From assembly GCF_002803065.1 (NCBI RefSeq), contig NZ_NNBL01000002.1:310001-374000 (forward strand): 64,000 bases of DNA, in the 5' to 3' direction. Made by a program: the position numbers and the translations under genes. This DNA comes from Streptomyces sp. CB01635. Its GTDB lineage: Bacteria > Actinomycetota > Actinomycetes > Streptomycetales > Streptomycetaceae. Each line of letters opens with the position of its first letter. Positions within the stretch are counted from its first letter, which is position 1. The notes under the pieces are model-generated. The model saw only the letters and a program-made list of their open reading frames with translations, was not told the origin of the DNA and made no database searches. This document shows, in pieces, positions 56,791-64,000 of this stretch.

Positions 56791-59049
56791 CTACGGCTGA
56801 GCGCTCCCGCGCACCTGCACCTCCGCCAGGGACAGCGGGTCGGCCGCGGACTCCAGCTGTACGCGCACATAGCGGCCCGTCGTCCCGGACGGCAGCGCCA
56901 CGTTCGACGGCTTGCCCGCCTGATCCGCGACCCGTACGGCCGTCACGCCGGGGCTCTTGCGGGCCTCGTCGAGACTGTCCGCGGTGATCGGGGAGTCCGA
57001 GGTGAGGACCCAGAAGTCGGACAGGCGCTCGGCGCAGCAGTCGGTGCGGTTCCAGATGTCGACGCTGCTCAGGTCGGCCTTCGCGCCGAGGTCGACCTGC
57101 CACCATGCCTGGTTCGAGGGCTCCGCGGTGTGGCTGACGGAACCCGCGCCGAATGTGCCGTCCGTGTTGCCGTCGACGGCACGCGAGGCCGGGGCGTCCC
57201 AGGCGGTGGACTTCTGCGTGGCGCTCTTGCCGAGCGCCAGGTTCTCCGCGGCGACCGTCGCCTTCACGGTCGTGGTGACCGTCATCCCCGCGTGCCGCAG
57301 GGTGATCGGCAGCTCGTACGAGCCGGGCTTCGCGGACCGCGGCGGGGTCACCTCGAACGGCACCTCGGTAGAGGCGCCGGGGCCCTGCGGCGGAACGCCG
57401 GCCGCCTTCGGGGTCACCGTCCACCCGTCCGGGGCGCCGATGGTCACCTGGGTGCCGGGCGCCTTCTTGCGGGAGGTGTTGGTGACGGTGAGCGTGCCGT
57501 CGGCGGTGCGGCCGGGGTTCAGCTCCTTCGGCAGCTCGGTGCGGGTGCGGGCCAGGCTGTGCACGCCGGGGGTCTCGATCTTGAAGACGTAGGCGTACTT
57601 GCCGGTCTCGGCGGGGGTGTCCACCACGACCCGGCCCCGGTCGTCCTTGTGCCACGTGAGCGGTCCCGCGTCCGAGCCGAGCAGGGAGATGCGCGTGCCC
57701 TTCCTCACCGGGGTGTCGGCGCCGAGCGTCAGCTGTTCGCCGGGCCATTTCAGAGCGGTGGCGTACAGGGCGCCGTCCTTGACCGTGTAGCGGACGGTGT
57801 CGTCGGAGCTCGGCTCCTCGGCGTGGTGCCAGTACGTGGTGCCGTACACGGCCTCGCCGTTGGTCTTCAGCCAGGCGCCGATGTCCATCAGGCGCTGCTG
57901 CTGGAGCTCGGGGATCGTGCCGTCCCCGCGCGGCCCGACGTCGAGCAGCAGGTTGCCGTTCTTGCTGACGATGTCGCTGAGCGAGTCGACGAGCTGGTCG
58001 GAGGTGAGGTAGTCCTCCTCCGGCTCGTTCTGGTTGTAGCCGTAGGAGTGCGCGATGCCGCGGCTGGCCTCCCACTTGTTCGGGTCGATCTCCGACTTGA
58101 CCGTGTACTCGGGGGTCTGGAAGTCGAGTTCGGTGGAGTCGAGGGCGCCCGTGTCGATCTTGCAGCGGTTGGCGACCGCCACCTCCTTGGGATGCTTCCG
58201 GTTCTTCGCCCGGTTGTAGTAGTCGGCGAGGACGGGGGCGGTCTTCCAGTAGGACGCCGGCTTCTCCCACTGCCCGTCGCACCACAGCAGGTCCGGGTCG
58301 TACTGGTCGATCAGCTCCCGCATCTGGGGCGCCATGTAGTCGGCCACGTAGTCCTTGACCGCGGGAGCCCCGGTGTACGGGACGGGGGCGCCCGTGTACG
58401 GGTTGGTGACCGGACGGCCGGTGTACGAGGGGTTGTTCCACTCATAGAGCGAGTAGTAGAAGCCGGCCTTGAGGCCCTTCTCCTTGCGCGCCGCCTTGAA
58501 CAGGTCGCCCGCCAGGTCGCGGTGCGGCCCCAGGTCGACGGTGTCGCGCCCGCTGACCTTCGAGTCCCACAGCGCCACACCCTCGTGGTGCTTGGACGTC
58601 AGCACGAAGTACTTGGCGCCGGCGTCCTTGAAGAGCTTCACCCAGGCGTCGGGGTCGTACTTCTCCGCCTTCCACTGCCCGATGAAGTCGTCGTAGTTCG
58701 CGGCCGTGCCGTACGTGTCCTTGTGGTGCTGGTTGGTGGGGCTGCCCGCGTCGTTCATGTACGCCCAGTACCACTCGGCGTAGCTGCCGCGCGGGCCCCA
58801 GGCGGGCACGGAGTACGCGCCCCAGTGGATGAAGATGCCGAACTTGTCGTCGTCGAACCAGCTCGGCGTCGGATGGCTGTTGAGGGAGTCGAGCGTGGGC
58901 TCGTAGTCCTTGGCCGGGGGTGCGTCCTGGGCGGCCGCGGGGCCGCCCGTCGCGGGCAGGCCGAGCAGCGCGGCGCAGGCTGCCGTGAGGACGGCGGCAC
59001 AGGCGCGGCGCCGGGCGTTTCGCGCGGGGCGTGGTCTGAGGTGTGTCAC
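56791..59049 (-). CDS. secreted alpha-L-fucosidase (GH29) with carbohydrate-binding C-terminus
   Basis: 752 residues from GTG 59049. Signal peptide 'ARRRACAAVLTAACAALLGL'. GH29 domain about 45-400: 'DKFGIFIHWGAYSVPAW', 'SYAEWYWAYM', 'AKYFVLTSKHHEGVALWDS', nucleophile Asp258 in 'LLWCDGQW', then 'SKNGNLLLDVGPRGDGTIP'. A NEW3-like sandwich (about 520-620) and a C-terminal F5/8-type CBM32 region 'SRAVDGNTDGTFGAGS', 'WWQVDLGAKADLSSVDIWNRTDCC' follow. The start codon overlaps the hexosaminidase stop (GTGA at 59046-59049), so the two are translationally coupled. Confidence 0.93.
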   Translation of the reverse strand: MTHLRPRPARNARRRACAAVLTAACAALLGLPATGGPAAAQDAPPAKDYEPTLDSLNSHPTPSWFDDDKFGIFIHWGAYSVPAWGPRGSYAEWYWAYMNDAGSPTNQHHKDTYGTAANYDDFIGQWKAEKYDPDAWVKLFKDAGAKYFVLTSKHHEGVALWDSKVSGRDTVDLGPHRDLAGDLFKAARKEKGLKAGFYYSLYEWNNPSYTGRPVTNPYTGAPVPYTGAPAVKDYVADYMAPQMRELIDQYDPDLLWCDGQWEKPASYWKTAPVLADYYNRAKNRKHPKEVAVANRCKIDTGALDSTELDFQTPEYTVKSEIDPNKWEASRGIAHSYGYNQNEPEEDYLTSDQLVDSLSDIVSKNGNLLLDVGPRGDGTIPELQQQRLMDIGAWLKTNGEAVYGTTYWHHAEEPSSDDTVRYTVKDGALYATALKWPGEQLTLGADTPVRKGTRISLLGSDAGPLTWHKDDRGRVVVDTPAETGKYAYVFKIETPGVHSLARTRTELPKELNPGRTADGTLTVTNTSRKKAPGTQVTIGAPDGWTVTPKAAGVPPQGPGASTEVPFEVTPPRSAKPGSYELPITLRHAGMTVTTTVKATVAAENLALGKSATQKSTAWDAPASRAVDGNTDGTFGAGSVSHTAEPSNQAWWQVDLGAKADLSSVDIWNRTDCCAERLSDFWVLTSDSPITADSLDEARKSPGVTAVRVADQAGKPSNVALPSGTTGRYVRVQLESAADPLSLAEVQVRGSAQP

Positions 59050-61283
59050 TTGGTGTCCTTCCCGGACAGGCCGGCGATCCTGCCGGCCGTCAACGGCTCG
59101 TCCCAGGTGGTGAGTTCGTCGAGGTCGCCGCGGAGGCTCACCTTCTCCGTGCCGATCGAGCGCAGGGGCAGGGGGATCGACGCGTCGACCGTGCCGACCC
59201 GCTCCCCGTCCGCGTAGAGCGTGGTGTGACCCGGGGTCGCCACCCAGGTGAGCCGGGTCCAGCGGTCCAGCGGCAGCGTGTAGTCGAAGCTGAGGTCGGC
59301 CGAGCCGTACCGGGTGAAGCCGACCTTGCCCGTGCCGTACTGCATGAGCTTGAGCGCGCCCGCCTTCGAGCTGAGCAGGACCTGGTCCGCGGTGCGGGCC
59401 GTGGGGCGGACCTGCACCGACACCGTCCACGGCTCGGCGACGTCCATGCCGCCGAAGCCGACACCGTCCCGGTCCGAGTCGAAGCGCCACGCCTGCCCGC
59501 GCACGCCGTCGGTCACCGGCGCCGGGTTGTTGATGATGTACGACGTGCCCGGCAGGTCACCCGCCGTGTCCTCGGCGAAGATCGTGTTGCCGGGGCTGCC
59601 CGCGTACGTCCAGCCCTTCGGGTACGCGGCCGGGTCGAAGGTCCAGTGGTGGCTAGGCCGGCCGTCGTTCACCCGCGGCTCCACGGGCGTGGTTGTGATG
59701 CCGGGCGGGCCGCCGATGAGAGCCGCGCGGGCCCGGAAGTCGGCCAGGGTGTCCGGGGTCGCCGTGCCGTTCCAGGCGCGGTCCGCGAGGATCGCCCGGG
59801 CGCCGGCCATCGACTGCTCGAAGTACGCGTCGTCGGCCCAGAAGTTGTAGTCGGCCCAGTTGGTCAGACCGGAGCCGAGCATGTCGGGCGCCGTGCTGAC
59901 GGTCCAGCTGTCGTACATCCAGGGCTCGTTCGGGTACAGGTGGTGGTAGTTGTTCGGGGTGTCGTAGAACGGGCCGATGGCGATCTCGTCGTGGCCCGGC
60001 ACGGCGGGCTCGGCGCCCGTGCCCTCCCAGGTGATGAAGACGACCGGGCCGTGGACGGTCTGCTGGGGCGCGGCCAGGTGCTCCGAGCCGTTGTAGACGG
60101 CGGTGCGCTTGCCGTGCGAGGCGATCACGTCGTCCAGGGTGTTGATGTACCGGTTGAGGAGGTCGCCGAGCGTCGACACATCGGGGGAGGCGGCCAAGTA
60201 GTCCTGTACGCGGGGGCAGTCGGCGAGCTGGCCCGGCACCTCCTCGCCGCCGATCGAGAACAGCGGCGCGTCGAACCAGCCGGCGAACTCGTCGACGATC
60301 TGCTTCGTCTTCGCCACCGCCTTCTCGCTGGTCATGTCGATGATCCAGTCGGGCGTGAGGTGCGAGTGCGTGTGCGCGGCCGTGCAGGGGTTCGTCCCCG
60401 ATCCGAAGCCGATGCCGAACGCGTCGCTGATCGCCGTCGCGTGGCCGGGGATCTCCAGGCCCGGCATCAGCTGTACGTGGTGGCGGGCCGCGAACGCCTT
60501 GAGGTGCTCGATGTCGGCGCGGCTGTAGCTGTGGTCGGGGTCCGCGAGGCCCGGGAACTTCGGGCTGTACAGGCGGAAGCCCTCCGACTCGGAGAGGTGC
60601 AGCATGAGCGTGTTCAGCTTCTGGTCGCCCATCCTGCGGATCAGGTTCTCCAGGTACGGGATCTTCCAGTACTTGCGGCCCGCGTCGAGGTGGACCATGC
60701 GGATCGCCTGTGTGGGGACGTCGGTGGCGCGGGCCCGGGGGAGCGTGCGGTGCTCGTCGGCCGTGGAGCGCAGGAGCTGGAGCAGGGTGCGGGTGCCGTA
60801 GAAGAGGCCGTGTGTGGAGGCGGCCCGGATGCGGACGGCGCCGTCCGAGCTGTCGAACCGGTAGCCCTCGGCGCCGAGTTCACGGTCGTCGGCGAGGCCG
60901 AGGACGATGTCGCCGGGCCCGGCGTGGGCCACGTCGCTCGCGATGCGCGGCTCGATGCCGGATACCTGATCGATTTCCGTGCGCAGCTGGGCGGCGAGCT
61001 GCTGCACGCTCTGGCGGGCGGGGCCGGGGAACTCGGCGCGGCCGGACGGCTCGGACGTCTCGGCGCGGGCGCGCGGGTCGACCAGGACGCGGGTGCGGTG
61101 GGTGATCGCGACGGTGCCGCCGAGGGACGTCCAGTCGGCGGGGCGGGGGACCACGGACGGCTGCCCGGCGAGCGGTTCGGGGGACGGCTCCTCCGGCTGG
61201 GCTGCTGACGACGGCACTACAGCTCCGATGAATCCGGTGACAAGGGCTAGGACGAACAGCAGGGCTGACGCCGTTCTTCGCAC
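59046..61283 (-). CDS. secreted GH20 beta-N-acetylhexosaminidase-like protein with LamG C-terminus
   Basis: 745 residues from GTG 61283 with GGAGG five bases upstream. Signal peptide 'ALLFVLALVTGFIGAVVPSSA'. An N-terminal GH20b sandwich (about 50-190), a GH20 barrel with 'IRMVHLDAGRKYWKIPYLENLIRRMG', 'MPGLEIPGHATAISDAF' and 'FSIGGEEVPGQL', and a C-terminal LamG/concanavalin-like domain ('TRYGSADLSFDYTLPLDRWTRLTWVATPGHTTLYADG'). The catalytic pair is normally Asp-Glu; here it is Glu347-Glu348, and His before GG is Ser. It is coupled to the fucosidase downstream. Confidence 0.9.
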   Translation of the reverse strand: MRRTASALLFVLALVTGFIGAVVPSSAAQPEEPSPEPLAGQPSVVPRPADWTSLGGTVAITHRTRVLVDPRARAETSEPSGRAEFPGPARQSVQQLAAQLRTEIDQVSGIEPRIASDVAHAGPGDIVLGLADDRELGAEGYRFDSSDGAVRIRAASTHGLFYGTRTLLQLLRSTADEHRTLPRARATDVPTQAIRMVHLDAGRKYWKIPYLENLIRRMGDQKLNTLMLHLSESEGFRLYSPKFPGLADPDHSYSRADIEHLKAFAARHHVQLMPGLEIPGHATAISDAFGIGFGSGTNPCTAAHTHSHLTPDWIIDMTSEKAVAKTKQIVDEFAGWFDAPLFSIGGEEVPGQLADCPRVQDYLAASPDVSTLGDLLNRYINTLDDVIASHGKRTAVYNGSEHLAAPQQTVHGPVVFITWEGTGAEPAVPGHDEIAIGPFYDTPNNYHHLYPNEPWMYDSWTVSTAPDMLGSGLTNWADYNFWADDAYFEQSMAGARAILADRAWNGTATPDTLADFRARAALIGGPPGITTTPVEPRVNDGRPSHHWTFDPAAYPKGWTYAGSPGNTIFAEDTAGDLPGTSYIINNPAPVTDGVRGQAWRFDSDRDGVGFGGMDVAEPWTVSVQVRPTARTADQVLLSSKAGALKLMQYGTGKVGFTRYGSADLSFDYTLPLDRWTRLTWVATPGHTTLYADGERVGTVDASIPLPLRSIGTEKVSLRGDLDELTTWDEPLTAGRIAGLSGKDTK

Positions 61284-61412
61284 TGCGGCCTCCAGGGACA
61301 AGGGTGCGGACGTGGGGACCGTAAAGGGGAGTTGTTGTGGTGGCAAGGGTGCGCGCGGGGAAATGAGGGCGCCCGCCTCCGGAAGGTGCCACGGAGACGG
61401 GCGCGTATGGGG

Positions 61413-61426
61413 GACCTGTAGAGGTC
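61413..61426. promoter_or_regulatory. inverted repeat upstream of the GH20 gene
   Basis: GACCT-GTAG-AGGTC, five-bp arms with a four-base spacer, 130 bases upstream of the GH20 start. Does not match the DasR consensus well; it may be an operator or a weak terminator of the upstream FAD gene. Confidence 0.3.
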
Positions 61427-61459
61427 GGATGTGTGGTGAGGGCGGCTGGGAGGTCTCCT

Positions 61460-61481
61460 GTCGCTGAGCTGTCGCTGAGCT
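61460..61481. repeat. 11-bp tandem duplication
   Basis: GTCGCTGAGCT occurs twice in direct tandem (61460-61470 and 61471-61481) in the gap between the FAD oxidoreductase and GH20 genes. Probably slippage; no function assigned. Confidence 0.8.
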
Positions 61482-61541
61482 GGGGTGGGGCTGTGCTGTG
61501 CCTGTGCGGTTCGGGGCGTACGGGTCGGCCGTGCGGGTCCA

Positions 61542-62891
61542 TCAGGCCGCGGCCGGCACCATGCCCGCCGTCGGGGCCAGTCGGACGCCCAGGTCCGTGA
61601 GGATCGCGTGCGCGGCGCGGCGGCCCGAGTGGAGGGCGCCCTGCACCGTGCTCGTGCCGCGGTGGTCGCCGCACACATAGAGCCCGTGAAGGAGCCGCAC
61701 CGGGCGGCGCAGGTCGTGCGGGGCCGGCATCGCGGGCACCGCCTCCGGGTCGTGGTGGACCGCGAGGGTCTCCCAGTCGGAGGTCGACGTGCCGTAGAGG
61801 GCGGCCAGTTGGGCCCGCAGTTCGCGCTCGGGCGGCGGTGGGCCGAGGACCGTGGAGGAGACCAGCGCGCGGCCGGCCGGGGCGCGCGTCGGGTCGACCT
61901 GGCTGATCACCGCGGAGTACGCGACGGGGCCGAGCCGGTCGGCGTCGAGGAGCAGCGCCGGGTCGGTGAGCGGCGGCTCGGGGACCGCGTGGTGGACGAC
62001 CGTGACGGGGTGGAACTCCGGCAGCCGCAGGCCCGGGAGCAGCCCGGCCGCGGCGCGTGCCCCGGTCGCCAACAGTGTTGCCCGGCACCGGAGTTCACCG
62101 TGTTCCTCGGTCGTCACCGAATTCGCGGAGATGGCCCTGACGCGCACGCCGGTGCGGACCGTGCCCGGCGGGAGTCCGGCGGCGAGCAGCTCGGGCAGCG
62201 CGTCGGCGCCGCCCTCGGGGACGCAGAGGCGGCCGCGCGCGTAGGCGAGCAGGGCGAGGTCGGCGCACCGGCTCGACGAGGTCAGGTCCGGGTCGCACAG
62301 GAGCGCCGACAGGAGGGGGCGCACAAACCCGTCGAGGGTGCGGGCCGGCAGTCCGCGGCCCATCAGGGCGTCGGCGGTGGGTAGTTCGGGCCGCGCGAGG
62401 AGACGGGGGACCGGTGTCCCGGCGAGGCGGGCCAGCGACCTGGCGAGCCGGGCGTGGTCGAGGGGGCTGCCGAGCGGGGCGGTCGGGCGCGGGCTCCTGG
62501 CGGCGGCGCGGGGACGGGGCACCCTGGGGGCGCTCGCGAGGGCGCGTGCCGTCGTGAGTGCGCCCCTTGCGCGCCGTGAGGCCGGGAGCTCCCCGGCGCG
62601 ATGGCGGCGGCCGTCGCTGTGCACCAGGACCCCGGGCGAGAAGGGGCGCAGGACGAGGGCGTCCAGGCCCGGGGTGCGGCGTAGTTCGGGGTACGAGGTG
62701 CACAGGAGTCGGCCGATCCGGTCGAGCCGGAACCCGTCGACCTTCTCGGTGGACATGCGGCCGCCCACACAGGGGCCGGCCTCCAGGACCAGGGTGGGAA
62801 CGCCCGCCCTGGTCAGGCGGTGGGCGGCCAGGAGTCCCGCGACCCCGGCTCCCACGATGACGACGTCCGCGTGCTGTGCGGGCTCAGGCAC
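61542..62891 (-). CDS. FAD-dependent oxidoreductase (amine-oxidase/phytoene-desaturase-like)
   Basis: 449 residues from GTG 62891 with GGGAGG five bases upstream. N-terminal Rossmann 'HADVVIVGAGVAGLLAAHRLTRAGVPTLVLEAG' (GxGxxG...E), then 'GGRMSTEKVDGFRLDRIGRLL', and C-terminal 'GLYVCGDHRGTSTVQGALHSGRRAAHAIL', the FAD-binding end of NAD(P)/FAD-dependent amine-oxidase-like proteins. The substrate is unknown. It stands alone between the amidase and the GH20 gene, all on the minus strand. Confidence 0.87.
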   Translation of the reverse strand: MPEPAQHADVVIVGAGVAGLLAAHRLTRAGVPTLVLEAGPCVGGRMSTEKVDGFRLDRIGRLLCTSYPELRRTPGLDALVLRPFSPGVLVHSDGRRHRAGELPASRRARGALTTARALASAPRVPRPRAAARSPRPTAPLGSPLDHARLARSLARLAGTPVPRLLARPELPTADALMGRGLPARTLDGFVRPLLSALLCDPDLTSSSRCADLALLAYARGRLCVPEGGADALPELLAAGLPPGTVRTGVRVRAISANSVTTEEHGELRCRATLLATGARAAAGLLPGLRLPEFHPVTVVHHAVPEPPLTDPALLLDADRLGPVAYSAVISQVDPTRAPAGRALVSSTVLGPPPPERELRAQLAALYGTSTSDWETLAVHHDPEAVPAMPAPHDLRRPVRLLHGLYVCGDHRGTSTVQGALHSGRRAAHAILTDLGVRLAPTAGMVPAAA

Positions 62892-63151
62892 GTGCGCCTC
62901 CCTGGCGGTTGTGCGGCTGGTGGGAGCCGTCGTACGTACCCCGGGCCGTCAGGCCGGCGCACGCAGGCGGGCTCCGAAGGCGTCCTACCCCCCGGCGAAC
63001 CCGCGTACGGCTCCGAACACCCGGGCTGTACCCGAGTCCGTCGAGGGTAGGTCCGGGCCCCGGCCGAGGGAGTCGCGCGTAGCCCGGGCACGGTCGCACG
63101 GGGGGCGCCCGGGGCCGCCGGACGCGAGCCCAGCCTGATCCGAACGAAGCC

Positions 63152-63991
63152 CTACCGCCCCTGGAGCGCCGCCGCCCGCTGCCTGATCTCCGGGAGCTCG
63201 GCCATCAGGGCCTGGCCCGGGCAGTACGTCTCGTACTCGTCCCGGTGCGCGGCGATGGCGTTGAACTCGGCCGTCCTGCCCTTGCGGAAGCGGCTGAGGC
63301 TGTTCGTCGAGGTGAGGCGGACGCGGGAGCGCGGGTCGATGTTCGCCAGGCCCAGCTTCCAGGCGGAGAGCGCTGCGATGGACTTCGTCATGGAAGGCGG
63401 CACCGGGGTGCCCGCGGTGAAGGTGCCGATGGCGGCGATGCCCGCCGTGCCCTGGTTGAAGCCCTGGGCGTGCGCCCCCACGACCGCCTTGTCGACGCCG
63501 CCCGCCCGGCCCTCGTAGATCGTGCCGCACCTGTCGACGAGGAAGTTGTAGCCGATGTCGTCCCAGTTCCGGCCGCCCGCCTGGCCCGCGTACAGATAGC
63601 GGATGATGCGGGGCGTGTCGGCGCAGTCGTAGACGTTCGGCGAGTCCGTGTGGTGGATGAAGACTGCCGTGACGCGGTCGGCGTACCGGGCGGGCGGCCT
63701 GCGGTAGGCGGCATCCGCCAGCCAGTCGGCTCGCGGCACGATCCGGGGCAGCGCGGCGGTGTGCCGACGGTTGACCGGCCGGCGCACCCGTAGGGCGGCC
63801 GACGACAGTACCGGCGGCCGGCGCACCGGTACGGCGGCCGGCGGCAGCGCCGGCGCGGCCCGGTCGGTGGCAGTGGGGCCCGCCGCCCGGCCCGACCTCG
63901 CCGCTGAACCGCCGTCCCCGGGCCCGACGGTCACGGCACACATCAGCAGCAGGCCGAAGGCCGTGGCCGCCGGAGCGCACCACAACGTCAT
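63152..63991 (-). CDS. secreted N-acetylmuramoyl-L-alanine amidase (PGRP/amidase_2)
   Basis: 279 residues. Signal peptide 'AATAFGLLLMCAVTVG' followed by a long Pro/Ala/Arg-rich linker. The catalytic domain begins 'RIVPRADWLADAAYRRPP', has the zinc His in 'AVFIHHTDSPN', then 'DIGYNFLVDRCGTIYEGRAGG', 'VVGAHAQGFNQGTAGIAAIG', and closes 'AAHRDEYETYCPG' (second zinc His and Cys). It cleaves the amide between muramic acid and the peptide in peptidoglycan. The window ends nine bases upstream of its start. Confidence 0.92.
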   Translation of the reverse strand: MTLWCAPAATAFGLLLMCAVTVGPGDGGSAARSGRAAGPTATDRAAPALPPAAVPVRRPPVLSSAALRVRRPVNRRHTAALPRIVPRADWLADAAYRRPPARYADRVTAVFIHHTDSPNVYDCADTPRIIRYLYAGQAGGRNWDDIGYNFLVDRCGTIYEGRAGGVDKAVVGAHAQGFNQGTAGIAAIGTFTAGTPVPPSMTKSIAALSAWKLGLANIDPRSRVRLTSTNSLSRFRKGRTAEFNAIAAHRDEYETYCPGQALMAELPEIRQRAAALQGR

Positions 63992-64000
63992 ACGGAAGAC

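Noticed and set aside
55092..56987. 631-residue plus-strand frame overlapping the TPR regulator in another frame
   Set aside because: It begins in the IS605-type tail and then becomes Arg/Ala/Pro-rich shadow of the regulator gene; only its first part (the VKQEP tail) has meaning.
61284..61541. DasR (dre) site for the GH20 gene
   Set aside because: GACCTGTAGAGGTC has symmetry but does not fit the known dre consensus with central TCTAGA; not enough to call.
62892..63151. Small gene between the FAD oxidoreductase and the amidase
   Set aside because: Short frames on both strands are Arg/Pro/Gly-rich with no ribosome binding site or recognisable sequence.

Overview
The window is high-GC (roughly 70% or more), with third-position G/C-biased genes, GTG/TTG starts, GGAGG-type ribosome binding sites and many secreted enzymes. 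Gene content and order (glnE, malR/malEFG, secreted amylase/pullulanase, glnRII/glnII, glnA, lipA/lipB) indicate a Streptomyces chromosome. From memory the order resembles the SCO2234-to-SCO2192 stretch of S. coelicolor, read in descending order; I could not run a search. No rRNA, tRNA, CRISPR array, prophage or intact insertion sequence is visible.

Layout. 1-4.3 kb: a truncated gene, then a minus-strand group (secreted phosphoesterase, MFS exporter, TolB-like beta-propeller) and a VOC protein fused in frame to the stump of a pyridoxamine-phosphate-oxidase-like gene. 4.4-12.1 kb: glnE, a TetR regulator divergent from an APC permease plus amidohydrolase with a near-perfect palindrome between them, and a PAP2-type membrane phosphatase. 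12.2-25.7 kb: the maltodextrin/starch block: repressor malR divergent from malEFG and aglA, then secreted alpha-amylase and a giant secreted amylase-pullulanase. 25.8-41 kb: mixed housekeeping and accessory genes (GNAT, TetR/ferredoxin-reductase/metal-hydrolase operon, a sigma-like membrane protein, a TPR protein, tyrosine phosphatase, GH89 alpha-N-acetylglucosaminidase, DUF1996 secreted protein with a two-component system, an epimerase). 41-51 kb: nitrogen assimilation (glnRII, glnII, glnA, each glutamine synthetase gene with a GlnR-type double box) interspersed with small secreted and DUF proteins. 51-54.8 kb: RDD, DUF4191, a small protein, lipA and lipB. 54.8-64 kb: an IS605-type right-end remnant in front of a TPR regulator, a translationally coupled GH20/GH29 glycosidase pair, an FAD oxidoreductase and a peptidoglycan amidase.

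How it works together. Starch is cut outside the cell by the amylase and pullulanase, maltodextrins are bound by MalE and imported by MalFG (the ATPase, MsiK in Streptomyces, is not here), and AglA hydrolyses them inside; MalR sites lie in the malR-malE gap. GlnA (type I) keeps the adenylylation tyrosine at position 397 and GlnE, its adenylyltransferase, is 42 kb away in the same window; GlnII is the non-adenylylated type. LipA and LipB together make and attach lipoate. GH89, GH29 and GH20 enzymes suggest use of host or fungal glycan side chains in addition to starch.

The most interesting items are the IS605/TnpB-type omega-RNA-like remnant upstream of the TPR regulator, the PPOX-VOC gene wreck, the degenerate sigma-factor/membrane fusion, the GH20 enzyme with Glu-Glu in place of Asp-Glu, the strong malE-malF intercistronic hairpin and a 39-residue ORF in the glnII-glnRII gap.
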